DNA of 64,000 nucleotides from Desulforhopalus singaporensis (lineage in GTDB: Bacteria; Desulfobacterota; Desulfobulbia; Desulfobulbales; Desulfocapsaceae). Positions 1-8,473 of the stretch are shown here, in pieces. The stretch is from positions 24,244-88,243 of the forward strand of contig NZ_FNJI01000022.1 in the NCBI RefSeq assembly GCF_900104445.1, given 5' to 3'. Numbering within the stretch: position 1 is the first letter of the stretch; each line of letters begins with the position of its first letter. The position numbers and the translations under genes are program-made. The notes under the pieces are model-generated. The model worked only from the letters and a program-made list of their open reading frames with translations, had not been told where the DNA came from and did not search any database.

Positions 1-142
1 CTTTGCGCAGCCAAGTATGCAGCCGGCGGAGGTGACAATCAATGAGGCGGGCGGGGATACGACCCGTATTGTTTTTGGTGAACCGATGGTAAACGGTGCG
101 TTGGCGGACGAATTGTTCCGCTCCTGCTGGATCGATGACTGA
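1..142 (+). CDS. C-terminal end of an unidentified protein (partial)
   Basis: An open frame enters from the left edge and stops with TGA at 140-142, giving about 46 residues that end in CWIDD. The next gene starts inside it (ATG at 135), which is the tight overlap seen throughout this operon. In aryl-polyene-type clusters the gene before the MMPL exporter is often a LolA-like outer-membrane lipoprotein carrier, and the fragment could be the end of one. It is too short to recognise, so that identity is inference from position only. Confidence 0.5.
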   Translation, partial: FAQPSMQPAEVTINEAGGDTTRIVFGEPMVNGALADELFRSCWIDD

Positions 143-2504
143 CAAGTGTATCATACGGTGGATTGTCGTTCTTCTCCTTGTCCTGGCTGGTGGTCTTTCG
201 GCGGCTCGTCTCACCATCAATGACGACGCCCTCGACCTTTTGCCGGACGGGGCGGTCCGTGGCGACCTGCAGATGTTGCAGCAGATCGGTCTTGTGGACA
301 GGATCTTCATCTCCCTTTCTGCCGACGGTCAGTTGTATCTGTCGGCAGACACGGCCCGCGACGCTCTGCAAAAAAGCGCTGAAGCGCTTGGCCAGGCACT
401 TGTTGGCAGGGACGATTTTACCAATGTGCTGGCACACCTGCCCGTTGATCTTTCAGGAGATCTCTTTACTCTGTTACTCCATATGCTTCCACTGCTTCTG
501 GATGAAGGGGATCTTGAACAGATAGAGCGGAAACTGACCCCTGCAGCCATTAAAGAGGCGATGCGCGAGAACTTCCTTCTGCTCAACAGCCCGGTCGGTA
601 TGGCGATGAAAGAGCGGGTGCGGCACGACCCGCTGGACTTTTTGTCCGTACTCCTGAACAAGCTTGCTTTTCTCCAGGCTGAGTTCCAGGTCCGGCCCGA
701 CGCGGGGTTTCTCATGAGCCGGGACGGGCGGAGCCTGCTCGTTCTTGCCGAGAGCACGGTTTCGCTCACCGATTCTAAAAATAGTGAGTTGTTGGATGAT
801 GAACTGCAGGCCATATTCGAGACGGTTCTGCAACCGGGCATAAGTGCCGAGATGATAGGTACCTTGCCGCACACCCTGGCGAACAGCCGCATTATCAAGA
901 AAGATTTACGCTTTCTGCTGGCGGCGGCAACCGTTATGCTGACATTGCTGCTGGCTTTTACTTTACGCGATATCCGGGCCGTGGTGGTGTTTGGAGTCCC
1001 CTTTCTGGGGGCGCTGCCCGCCATCGGCATTACCCGATTTATCTTCGGCGAAATAGGCGCGCTTGCGCTGGGATTCGGGATTGTGATCCTTGGCATCGCC
1101 GTGGACTTTTCCGTGCATCTTTATCTCGCCTTGACCCGTGAAAAGGGGGGGCGAAAAAAAATTTTGAGGGAAGTGCGCAAACCTATACTTTTCGCCTGTC
1201 TCACCACGGTATCGGTTCTGGTCGTCCTGCTTCTCTCCGATGTCGCCTCCCACCGACAGATGGCGGTGCTGGCGCTTGCGGGAGTCCTCTTTGGGGTGGT
1301 TTTTGCCTGGCTGCTCATTCCCACTATTGTTGGTGACCGGGAAGGGGCGGCAACAGATGCGTCGGACGCAGCTCCGGTAGAGAACCATTCTCACGCTGGC
1401 CGGTGGATTCTGGCCATGTGGCTGTCGCTTGTCGCAGCGGGTGTCCTCTGCTGGCCTCATCTCCATTATAACGGGGACCTGGCGGTGTTGGACGCTTCTG
1501 CCAGGGAGGTGGTTGATGTCGAGAAACGTTTTGCGGCAACATGGGGCGAAAAGGGGGAACAGGCCTTCGTTGCGGCCACTGGAACAACAACGGAAAAGGC
1601 TCTGCAGGCTGCGGGAAAGCTATTTACCTTTATTACAACAAACGGTTATACAGATATCCAGTCCCCGGTGGTCCTGTTACCGGACCGGAACACCCAGGAG
1701 AGGCGGTTGGCGCAATGGCGAAAATTTGTGGACCGGAATCAACCGGAATTACTGAGGGCACTCAACGAGTCTGCCGACAAGTACGGTTTTTCAAGTCGGG
1801 CTTTCCAGCCGTTTGTTGATAACTTGATTGTTCCACCGGACTTGATAAGGGAGCAGGACTATAACCAGTCGGTTTTTGCACCGCTTCTCGGCACTATGCT
1901 CAGGCCCTGGGGGGGAGGGGATGGTGTCGGCAGCAGGCTGGTGCTGACCACCATGGGCATTACAGACGACAACCTTCAGCCGTTATTGGAGTATGAGGAA
2001 AAACATTCTTCGATTACGGTGCTGGCGAACAGGAAATGGCGCGCCGAGGTGGAGCATTTCTTGAAAAAGGATATCCTGCTGCTCTCCTCGCTCGCAGCTG
2101 TTGTGGTAGTGCTTCTCGTTTCCCTGCAGTTTCGTGATTTCCGGGCGGTTACGGCAGTGCTGGCGCCGGTAGTGTCTGCCCTGTCCGCCATGTCCCTTTT
2201 TTGCTGGGCAACGTCGGGGGATTTGAATATGATGCACCTGATCATGGGCATCATGGTAATCGGCCTGAGTGTCGATTACGGTATCTTTGTCGTCTGCTCA
2301 CGGTTAGATCGGGTCGCGGTGAGCGCCAAGTACGCCGTTTCCGTTTGTGCGGCCAGTTCGCTTGTCGGTTTCGGTGTCCTTGCTTTTGCCGACCACCCTG
2401 CGCTTTACTCCCTGGGGGTGACGGTTCTCGTAGGGATCGGCGCGGCATGGCCGACGGCCCTCGTCATCAGTCCGTTGATCGTCGGGAAAAGGGGTCGGTC
2501 ATGA
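135..2504 (+). CDS. MMPL/RND-family exporter of an aryl-polyene-like cluster
   Basis: An inner-membrane transporter of about 789 residues with the two-repeat MMPL layout. It has an N-terminal helix (near IRWIVVLLLVLAGG), a periplasmic domain, a block of helices around residues 255-400, then a second helix, a second periplasmic domain and a second helix block at the C-terminus. Each membrane block contains the family's Gly-rich segment ending in VDF or VDY (IVILGIAVDFSVHLYLA and VIGLSVDYGIFV), where the Asp is thought to carry the proton relay. ATG at 135 overlaps the preceding stop, and the stop overlaps the next start. Position among lipoprotein, dehydratase and ketosynthase genes suggests export of the cluster's lipid or polyene product. 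The substrate is not shown. Confidence 0.85.
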   Translation: MTDKCIIRWIVVLLLVLAGGLSAARLTINDDALDLLPDGAVRGDLQMLQQIGLVDRIFISLSADGQLYLSADTARDALQKSAEALGQALVGRDDFTNVLAHLPVDLSGDLFTLLLHMLPLLLDEGDLEQIERKLTPAAIKEAMRENFLLLNSPVGMAMKERVRHDPLDFLSVLLNKLAFLQAEFQVRPDAGFLMSRDGRSLLVLAESTVSLTDSKNSELLDDELQAIFETVLQPGISAEMIGTLPHTLANSRIIKKDLRFLLAAATVMLTLLLAFTLRDIRAVVVFGVPFLGALPAIGITRFIFGEIGALALGFGIVILGIAVDFSVHLYLALTREKGGRKKILREVRKPILFACLTTVSVLVVLLLSDVASHRQMAVLALAGVLFGVVFAWLLIPTIVGDREGAATDASDAAPVENHSHAGRWILAMWLSLVAAGVLCWPHLHYNGDLAVLDASAREVVDVEKRFAATWGEKGEQAFVAATGTTTEKALQAAGKLFTFITTNGYTDIQSPVVLLPDRNTQERRLAQWRKFVDRNQPELLRALNESADKYGFSSRAFQPFVDNLIVPPDLIREQDYNQSVFAPLLGTMLRPWGGGDGVGSRLVLTTMGITDDNLQPLLEYEEKHSSITVLANRKWRAEVEHFLKKDILLLSSLAAVVVVLLVSLQFRDFRAVTAVLAPVVSALSAMSLFCWATSGDLNMMHLIMGIMVIGLSVDYGIFVVCSRLDRVAVSAKYAVSVCAASSLVGFGVLAFADHPALYSLGVTVLVGIGAAWPTALVISPLIVGKRGRS

Positions 2505-3061
2505 GCCGGCTGGTCACCTGTATTATGGTGGTGGTGCTGCTGTCTGGTTGCGGTCGGCCCGGACTCTATACAGTATCGGGCTCGGACCGACAGGCGAGGC
2601 AGGCAGGTCTTCTTGCCAATATTATTATCGAGCAGTGGGGGCGGCATCGTTTTTCAGGTTTGCTGGCAGTGCAGGACAAATACGATGGATTGTCGTTTGC
2701 ACTGCTTGACGCTACCGGGGTGGTCCTGCTTCAAGGGGCGGTTGTTTCCGATCCTGAAGAGGGTGCGGGAGGTTTGCGGGGAGTGATGAAAAAAAGCCGT
2801 GTCGGCGACTTTCTGACGGTGATGTTGCGGCGGATATTTCTTGAGGAACCGGTGCGGAGGCCATGCAGCAGGGATATGCTGAGTACTTTCTGTGCCGAGG
2901 TCGGACGGGAGGGGAACATCGTCAAATACCTGAAAGCCGGCCCTTTTACTCTTTGGGAAATAAAAAAAATCAAGACGAAAGCTGGAAATACCATAGTGTA
3001 TGGTCAACCGTGGCTGGGCGTAAGAGTTGCCATAAAGGAAATAGAGGGTGGGACGAAATGA
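2501..3061 (+). CDS. Small outer-membrane lipoprotein (DUF3261-like)
   Basis: A predicted lipoprotein of 186 residues. MSRLVTCIMVVVLLSGCG is a signal peptide with a lipobox (LLSGC), so Cys17 would be lipidated. The start is fixed by ATGA coupling to the exporter stop at 2502-2504, and its own stop overlaps the next ATG the same way. The body is soluble and ends in a KTKAGNTIVYGQPWLGV-like segment. DUF3261 lipoproteins occur in aryl-polyene clusters beside the MMPL exporter, and length and context fit. A role in moving the product to the outer membrane is inference. Confidence 0.65.
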   Translation: MSRLVTCIMVVVLLSGCGRPGLYTVSGSDRQARQAGLLANIIIEQWGRHRFSGLLAVQDKYDGLSFALLDATGVVLLQGAVVSDPEEGAGGLRGVMKKSRVGDFLTVMLRRIFLEEPVRRPCSRDMLSTFCAEVGREGNIVKYLKAGPFTLWEIKKIKTKAGNTIVYGQPWLGVRVAIKEIEGGTK

Positions 3062-3474
3062 ACACGGAAGGTAGAGCGATGGTCTCCCTGTACAGGAGTC
3101 TTCTCTCGTGCTGCAGGGGAATTGATTTTGCCATAGGTGATCTTTCTGGACATGCTGTTTTTACCTTTGGTCCGGATTATCCCGGATTTGAAGGGCATTT
3201 CCCCGGAGCCCCTATCCTCCCTGCCGTAGTTCAGCTTGCTGCCGTCAGGTATGTCACTGGGGCAGTGCTCGGACAAGAGGTTCGTCCCGTGGTGTATAAG
3301 CGGGTGAAGTTCCGGAGTGGCGTTTCGCCGGATGAACAGGTTGTTGTCCGGGTGCAACTGCAAGAAGAAAAAAAAGAGAGCTGGTTCGTGGAATTTGGTA
3401 TTGACAAAGACAACGGTGAAAAAATCGCAGGAGGAGAGGCCTTGTTTGTCTCCGTAGAGCCGAGGGTGGATTGA
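3058..3474 (+). CDS. 3-hydroxyacyl-ACP dehydratase-like hot-dog protein
   Basis: 138 residues with the FabA/FabZ hot-dog signature GHFPGAPILPAVVQLAAV. His47 in this motif is the expected catalytic histidine. Family members remove water from 3-hydroxyacyl-ACP during chain extension. In aryl-polyene clusters a dedicated dehydratase (ApeI/ApeP type) makes the conjugated double bonds. The ATG at 3058 overlaps the lipoprotein stop (ATGA), which rules out the longer upstream frame. The thioesterase gene follows after 3 bases. Confidence 0.8.
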   Translation: MNTEGRAMVSLYRSLLSCCRGIDFAIGDLSGHAVFTFGPDYPGFEGHFPGAPILPAVVQLAAVRYVTGAVLGQEVRPVVYKRVKFRSGVSPDEQVVVRVQLQEEKKESWFVEFGIDKDNGEKIAGGEALFVSVEPRVD

Positions 3475-3477
3475 GGT

Positions 3478-3948
3478 ATGGGAGCACGGAACGAATATTT
3501 TCCACCCGATCTTCTGGCGCCGGAACCGCTTACGGTGACCTGTGAACGTCGGGTCCGGTTCGAAGAGGTTGATGGGCTTGGGATGGTCTGGCATGGACGA
3601 TATCCCAGCTATCTTGAAGACGGTCGCATCGCCTTCGGTGACGCCTACGGACTTACTTACCAGAGCTTTATGGTAAACAATACCGTCGCCCCCATCGTGA
3701 AGATGCATATCGACTACCGGCGTGTCCTCCGGTTTGATGAGATGGTGCGGATCGAGACCAGCCTGCACTGGTCCGATGCGGCACGCCTCAATTTTTCCTA
3801 CGTCATCTACAACCATGAAGACAGACAGGCGGCGACGGGGTATACGGTCCAGCTGATGACTGAACCCGATGGGACCATGCTGCTGGTTGTGCCAGAGTGG
3901 CTGGAATCATTTCGGAGAAAATGGCGTTCCGGAGGGTGGGGCTCATGA
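3478..3948 (+). CDS. Acyl-CoA/ACP thioesterase, 4HBT/YbgC hot-dog family
   Basis: 156 residues. The segment RRVRFEEVDGLGMVWHGRYP matches the YbgC/4-hydroxybenzoyl-CoA thioesterase motif, in which an Asp followed by Gly and then a His-Gly-Asn/Arg-Tyr turn forms the active site (here D32, with HGRY). Such enzymes hydrolyse acyl or aroyl thioesters. In this operon it may release, edit or transfer the aryl-primed chain. Its stop overlaps the ketosynthase start by four bases. Substrate class is inferred from context only. Confidence 0.8.
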   Translation: MGARNEYFPPDLLAPEPLTVTCERRVRFEEVDGLGMVWHGRYPSYLEDGRIAFGDAYGLTYQSFMVNNTVAPIVKMHIDYRRVLRFDEMVRIETSLHWSDAARLNFSYVIYNHEDRQAATGYTVQLMTEPDGTMLLVVPEWLESFRRKWRSGGWGS

Positions 3949-5036
3949 CGCGTCGGGTCATGGTTGCTGCAGGAAATATCCTCACACCGCTTGGTGATCT
4001 GCAGCAGACGTGGAACGGGTTGTTGGCGGGGAAACGCGGGCTTGACGTTCAGCAGTTTCAAAGTTCGATGGACCCGTTGCCTCTCGGAGTGATCGATGGG
4101 CTGGAAGGTTCTTTCGGTAGCTGGCTGCGGTTGCGATCCATGCTTGACCGGCTGCTTGCAGACGTTCCCATGCTAACAGGAAAGACCGCGCTGTTTTGTG
4201 CGACGACCAAGGCAGCGATCGATGAACCGGTCGATCCGGTATTGGACATGCAATTGACGGGACAGCCTTGGCAGGTGGGAGATTATCTCGCGCGAAAGAT
4301 GGGGCTGCAGGAGCCGGTGACGGTGAGCGCGGCCTGTGTATCTGGATTGATAGCGGTTATCCGTGGGGCTATGGATATTCGCTCTGGCAAGGTTGACCAT
4401 GCCCTGATTGTCGGTTTCGATCTGCTTTCCCATTTCGTTGTCACGGGCTTTTCAAGTCTCAAGTCGTTGTCCCCAACCGGTGCCAGACCTTTTGACTGCA
4501 ACAGGGATGGACTCTCCTTGGGAGATGGGGGCGGCTGGATGTTGCTCTCGGCTGAGGATGCACTGCTTGACTCAGGTGACAACCCTGTCTATGCAGATTC
4601 CTGGGCTATTGCTTGTGATGCTGTTCATATTACTGCACCAAGCAGGACCGGGGTCGGTCTGCTGTCGGTGTTGCAGCAGATTATGGCTGATAATCCGCCA
4701 GATATTGGCGGCATTAATGGTCATGGTACGGCCACCGTGTACAACGATGCCATGGAACTTGTGGCGTTTAATAAAACCATGCCGCCTCATACGCCTCTTT
4801 GTTCCGTCAAAGGCAGCCTTGGTCACAGCCTGGGCGCGGCCGGGATTGTGGAGGCGCTGCTAGCAGTGCAAAGTATACAGGAAATGGTGTTGCCACCAAC
4901 GGTGGGGCTGGTAAAAGGTGAAAAGACTATTTGCCGCCTTTCCGGTACGAGCCCGCTTCCGCTTGCGGCCCCATCTGTATTAACGTGTAACTCTGGATTT
5001 GGTGGAATAAACGGAGGATTATTGTTTCGTTGTTGA
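3945..5036 (+). CDS. Beta-ketoacyl synthase (KAS I/II type)
   Basis: 363 residues with a complete Cys-His-His set: Cys131 in VSAACVSG, His260 in GINGHGTATVYND, and His294 in KGSLGHSLGAAG. The C-terminal CNSGFGGINGG loop is also present. It should therefore be a condensing enzyme and not a chain-length factor, in which the Cys is lost. It is a little shorter than the usual ~400 residues, mainly at the N-terminus. The ATG at 3945 overlaps the thioesterase stop. Last gene of the operon in this window. Confidence 0.88.
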   Translation: MTRRVMVAAGNILTPLGDLQQTWNGLLAGKRGLDVQQFQSSMDPLPLGVIDGLEGSFGSWLRLRSMLDRLLADVPMLTGKTALFCATTKAAIDEPVDPVLDMQLTGQPWQVGDYLARKMGLQEPVTVSAACVSGLIAVIRGAMDIRSGKVDHALIVGFDLLSHFVVTGFSSLKSLSPTGARPFDCNRDGLSLGDGGGWMLLSAEDALLDSGDNPVYADSWAIACDAVHITAPSRTGVGLLSVLQQIMADNPPDIGGINGHGTATVYNDAMELVAFNKTMPPHTPLCSVKGSLGHSLGAAGIVEALLAVQSIQEMVLPPTVGLVKGEKTICRLSGTSPLPLAAPSVLTCNSGFGGINGGLLFRC

Positions 5037-5078
5037 TATGCTGGAACGTATCTGATCGTATAATTTTAAAAATCTGGG

Positions 5079-5307
5079 AGCGCCCTCATGGGTAGTCCCG
5101 CGGGAATCTTACGGCAAGGTAAAGTCAAATTGAGCGAAGTGTCCGTTGTCAGGATGCTTGAAAAAAACCGGGCTTAGTCCGCAACACCATATTTGTAGAG
5201 CGATACAGCGTGATGAACTTACTGTGTACACGTGGATGGCCGAGGATCTTCCAGCTATTCGCAAGCTTGCAAAAGAAAAGAATGCTGAAATTTCAGGTTA
5301 CGGGTGA
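5079..5307 (+). pseudogene. IS630-family transposase fragment, frameshifted
   Basis: Two adjacent frames read as one protein if one base is removed from the seven-A run at 5161-5167: GKVKLSEVSVVRMLEK, then TGLSPQHHICRAIQRDE and TVYTWMAEDLPAIRKLAKEK. This matches the winged-helix segment of IS630-type transposases (…VxRLLxRLGLSPQRP…RAYxRD…W…PAIRxxAKxxxAEI). The downstream DDE catalytic domain is absent, and the match stops near 5297, where unrelated sequence begins. It is a dead remnant. Confidence 0.75.
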
Positions 5308-5467
5308 TATCCGCGATTTCCTGCTCGCGGTTGTTACCGGTCCCGGTCGCAAGCTGTAGATAGTCGATAAAGATTGCTCCGAGCGGGGTCCGGGAATGAA
5401 CCATCTTCGCCCGTGCTTTCATCTTGGTTACAGGCAGGCCGGACTTTGGAGATACGGTTTTGCGAAA
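5291..5467 (-). pseudogene. Fragment of a DnaB-like replicative helicase
   Basis: Reading leftward, the frame encodes SGLPVTKMKARAKM, then PLGAIFIDYLQLATG and NREQEIADITRNLK. These match the RecA-like core of DnaB: the Walker B strand (IxxIDYLQLM) followed by the R-Q/E-EI-xxIxRxLK helix. About 58 residues are open between a TAA (5468-5470) and the point where similarity ends near 5291. Walker A and both ends are missing. It abuts the IS630 remnant, so the two were joined by deletion or insertion, perhaps from a phage or plasmid helicase. Confidence 0.7.
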
Positions 5468-5700
5468 TTATTCGCAGTAATCAAGCGATAAAGTCCGGGC
5501 TGGAGCAATAGGCGAGTCCAGCGAATTCACTGGTGGCAGTGTAATGCTTCAGCAGGAAATGGAGAATCCATTGTCGTGAGTTAGTGGGTACAATAGTGGC
5601 GGCGATAGATGGCTATGCGGTAATGATCGCGGGGTGGCTTTATAAGCAGCTGAGTTGTCCATAGCACACATTGCGCGGATTGTTTGCAGAGCGCTGAAAA

Positions 5701-5729
5701 GTGCCTCGCAGGGGCCTGCGCAAGGCACT
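5701..5729 (-). terminator. Hairpin, probable terminator of the leftward gene
   Basis: GTGCCTcGCAGG and CCTGCgcAAGGCAC form a long stem with a very short loop. On the minus strand it is followed by CTTTTC. It lies about 40 bases beyond the stop of the 5767-6387 gene. From 5468 to 5700 nothing else was recognised. Confidence 0.6.
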
Positions 5730-5766
5730 CGTTTATTAGCAGATCTGAGCGAAATGTTGTCCTATG

Positions 5767-6387
5767 TTACGTTACTGGCTGAGCTGTAACATTGCTGACT
5801 GTTGCAGTTGGCGGCAAATTGCTGTCGACCGAGACATCGAAATCGACTCTGAATGTGCTGCCTGGGGTTGCGCCGGATATAATTATAAAATACGAACCGG
5901 ACGGCAGGTAGCCTGAAGTTACATTAGTAGAGAGAACCGTCCAATTGCTTCCATTATCATAATGTTCCCATACTGATGGAACATCATAATCTGTGTCAAT
6001 CCCTATTACTGCATTAGGAGAAGGTGGATGCGGTTCTAAATCACCGACATACACTAAAGTAAGGCTGGTCGCACCGTCAAAGACGATATATATGTCATCA
6101 CCAGTATCTGGTGGATCTGTTACATTAGTTGCAGAGAGAGAAGACGGGGAACTTGAAATAATCGCAGATTCGGGTGGGGAAACTGCTTCACCGCTTGTGG
6201 CAGCATGTGCAGGAAGAAATATTTGCTGAATCACAGGCACATCCCACTTGACAGGCAATGTATTGTAAGCAGCCACAGCGGTGACGCCGCCTGCCATTAT
6301 TTTTATGATCTTACGCCTATCTGTGCTCTTGACCGTTACATTATCCTTTGCGTCAACTCGTGTTGTCTCTACTGTTCTCGTATCCAT
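5767..6387 (-). CDS. Exported protein of unknown function, Tat-like N-terminus
   Basis: 206 residues; not recognised as a named family. Residues 22-32 read STDRRKIIKIM, followed by a weakly hydrophobic stretch (AGGVTAVAAYNTLP) and then PVKWDVPVIQQIFLPAHAATS. That last segment resembles an N-terminal pattern (…PVKW..P.V..V.LPAHA..) seen in secreted proteins of sulfur-cycle bacteria. The mature part is rich in Ser, Thr, Asn, Asp and Pro and looks like a beta-sandwich (…SYFIIISGATPGSTFRVDFDV…). It is a single gene with a hairpin after its stop. Export is likely; whether by Tat or Sec is unclear because the twin-Arg motif is imperfect. Confidence 0.6.
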   Translation of the reverse strand: MDTRTVETTRVDAKDNVTVKSTDRRKIIKIMAGGVTAVAAYNTLPVKWDVPVIQQIFLPAHAATSGEAVSPPESAIISSSPSSLSATNVTDPPDTGDDIYIVFDGATSLTLVYVGDLEPHPPSPNAVIGIDTDYDVPSVWEHYDNGSNWTVLSTNVTSGYLPSGSYFIIISGATPGSTFRVDFDVSVDSNLPPTATVSNVTAQPVT

Positions 6388-6999
6388 GCTAGGCTCCTAA
6401 GTTGATTTTGCAGGTTCACTGGCAACACGACCATAATCAGATACAACCGTGATTATGGTATCCGCGATTTCCAAATATTACAAGGAGAACAGATGGAAAA
6501 CTGCCTGCAATATTAGCTTTCTCCCGTAATTCTGAGTCGTTTTCGGCAACCCTGCTTTCAGGATCGAAGACATGCTCTGTATCGATCTTGACATTATGGA
6601 TAACGCGAAAGAAAATCTCGGGTTAGCTTGTCTGGATTGATTCAGCGGGAATTGGAAATTTTCGAGGTCGGAGTTGATACATTCGGATAAAGGAGGTCAT
6701 TGCCTGTTGTGTGAAGAGATCAGCATTACCAGTTTGTCAAGTTCCACTTCAACGATATCCCCGATGTTCGCCTGATAAGCTCGTTTCGGGTCCACCATGA
6801 TCTTCTCTTCTGCTGCCCCCTCCGAACCGGCTTGTCGAGATGGTGGTATACGCTGGATTTGTGAGTTTTACAATGATATTGCCAAGCTTTTTGGGGTAAT
6901 GCTCTTTTATGGTGGCCTCCTTCGTGGTTGATGGTTTGTTTTGGCGATTGCCAGTTAACCATATTGAGGCCACCTTTTAAAAGAAATGTACGAAATATA
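6388..6999. other. Intergenic region with a gene remnant and a stem-loop
   Basis: About 600 bases without an intact gene. The left part should hold the promoter of the leftward exported-protein gene, but I could not pick convincing boxes. On the minus strand between about 6720 and 6910 there are short open stretches in different frames (IKEHYPKKLGNIIVKLTNP, then AYQANIGDIVEVELDKLVML). They could be a decayed gene; the second piece is faintly like the C-terminal part of RseC-type proteins. I do not claim a function. Confidence 0.35.
6911..6974 (-). terminator. Long inverted repeat downstream of the permease gene
   Basis: GGTGGCCTC at 6911-6919 pairs exactly with GAGGCCACC at 6966-6974. The 46-base gap between them contains a smaller TGGC/GCCA hairpin. 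On the minus strand it begins 25 bases past the permease stop, so it could end that transcript. There is no clear U-run. Confidence 0.4.
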
Positions 7000-8367
7000 T
7001 TATACGCTGTCTTGGATTGGCTCAGCTTCGCGTTTGTCTTCGACATGCACCCTGTACCAGTACAACGGAATGGCTACAAGCGTTGCGCCGATGCCGTACA
7101 AACAGTTTTTCAGACCGTAGGGGATGGTTCCGGCAATCAGGAGTGTAAGAAAGAAAAAGGAAGCGACAACACTCAGGGCGCAAATCAGATTCGGCGTTTT
7201 ATAGGGGCGAGCCAAGTCGGGGAAATCTTTTCTCATCATAGGTACTGCAAGGCCAGCAAAGAACACCATCAGAAAGTACGAAATGCCTCCGGCAACCACC
7301 ATAAATGTCGGTTGTTCGCCTCCTGTTGTCATTAGAAACAAGAAATTGACGGCATAAATTGATAAGATGGCCACGAAGGGGACCTGGTTTTTGTTGAGTT
7401 TTCCAAAGCATTTCGGCATCAACCCGCTTCGGGAGGCTTCAAACAGCACTCGGGAGGCCGGCAGAAAGCAGGCGTTTGCGCCTATAACCAAGCCGACAAT
7501 GAGACAAAAGCCAAAAATCCTGGCGAACATGGACCCGTAAATGGTTTCAGCCAGGGGCAGCAGGGGGGTGTAAGGATCGTTTAAGACCACGTCCAGCGGA
7601 AGATACCAGGTCATGGCTCCGCAGATGGTCAGCGTCATGACGAGCATGACGGCGGCGCTTGACGACAAGGCTTTTTTGGTGTCTTTTTCCGGTTGCTTGT
7701 ATTCGGCGATCAGGGTGAGTACCGCCTCCATGGCGCAGGCCGACCATCCAACAAGGAAGCATGCACTTAAAAATACGGCAGCGGGGTTGGTGTCGGATGC
7801 GTTGATCTGAACGCCTGAAAAGTCAGGAGAAAGCATCGGCAGTTTGATAAATGCCCCTGCGATGACCATTACGGTCAGGCCGAACAGGACGAAAATCAGG
7901 CTTTGAAGTTTTTCTATAATCTCGATACTGATCAGGTTAATCAGAAATACGCCTGTCAAGATCCCGATGGCCACATAATTGATATAGGCATCGGGAAATT
8001 CGATGAAATACTTGATAAAATAGCTGGCAAATGCGGCAATGGCACCTACGGCAAGTCCCCAGCCCGTGACGTATCCCCATTGGGATATGACAGCAAAAAT
8101 CGGGTGCCGCTTCTTGAAGCCCTCAATGATGCAGGTGGCAAGTCCCCCTGCTTTGTTCGGAAACATCAAAAGAATTTCCAGCGAGCAGTAGCAGATGACG
8201 GCGATGGCCACAACCGTGCTAATCCATGCCAGCGGTGCCCAGGCACCGACCTTTTCCACGGCAGGGCCGCTCAGGTAGGTCCAGTCCAGGATGCCTGTGA
8301 GTATAATCGTTACGCCAAGTTTCCATGTTGCACTTCGTTTCAGTTTCTGCGTATTGTCTTCAGCCAT
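7000..8367 (-). CDS. APC-superfamily amino acid/amine permease
   Basis: 455 residues and about 12 hydrophobic segments. It opens with a cytoplasmic tail and then the unwound first helix (GVTIILTGILDWTYLSGPA), in the position of the substrate-binding Gly-rich break of APC transporters. Segments such as FPNKAGGLATCIIEGFKKR and GANACFLPASRVLFEASRSG are typical of the family. It lies 106 bases downstream of the MttB-family gene on the same strand and is probably co-transcribed, which suggests uptake of the methylated amine or betaine that enzyme uses. Substrate is inference. Confidence 0.85.
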   Translation of the reverse strand: MAEDNTQKLKRSATWKLGVTIILTGILDWTYLSGPAVEKVGAWAPLAWISTVVAIAVICYCSLEILLMFPNKAGGLATCIIEGFKKRHPIFAVISQWGYVTGWGLAVGAIAAFASYFIKYFIEFPDAYINYVAIGILTGVFLINLISIEIIEKLQSLIFVLFGLTVMVIAGAFIKLPMLSPDFSGVQINASDTNPAAVFLSACFLVGWSACAMEAVLTLIAEYKQPEKDTKKALSSSAAVMLVMTLTICGAMTWYLPLDVVLNDPYTPLLPLAETIYGSMFARIFGFCLIVGLVIGANACFLPASRVLFEASRSGLMPKCFGKLNKNQVPFVAILSIYAVNFLFLMTTGGEQPTFMVVAGGISYFLMVFFAGLAVPMMRKDFPDLARPYKTPNLICALSVVASFFFLTLLIAGTIPYGLKNCLYGIGATLVAIPLYWYRVHVEDKREAEPIQDSV

Positions 8368-8473
8368 AATAGCTCCTGCGAACTTTTATAGGGTTGGTTG
8401 TTCCCTCCCCTCACGCTTGAACAGCATGTCTGTTCCTGCGAAAGGGAGGACTGTTGATAGTCGGTTTGGAAGG

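Noticed and set aside
3004..3816. 270-residue minus-strand frame
   Set aside because: Covers the dehydratase and thioesterase genes, both with clear catalytic motifs and coupled starts on the plus strand.
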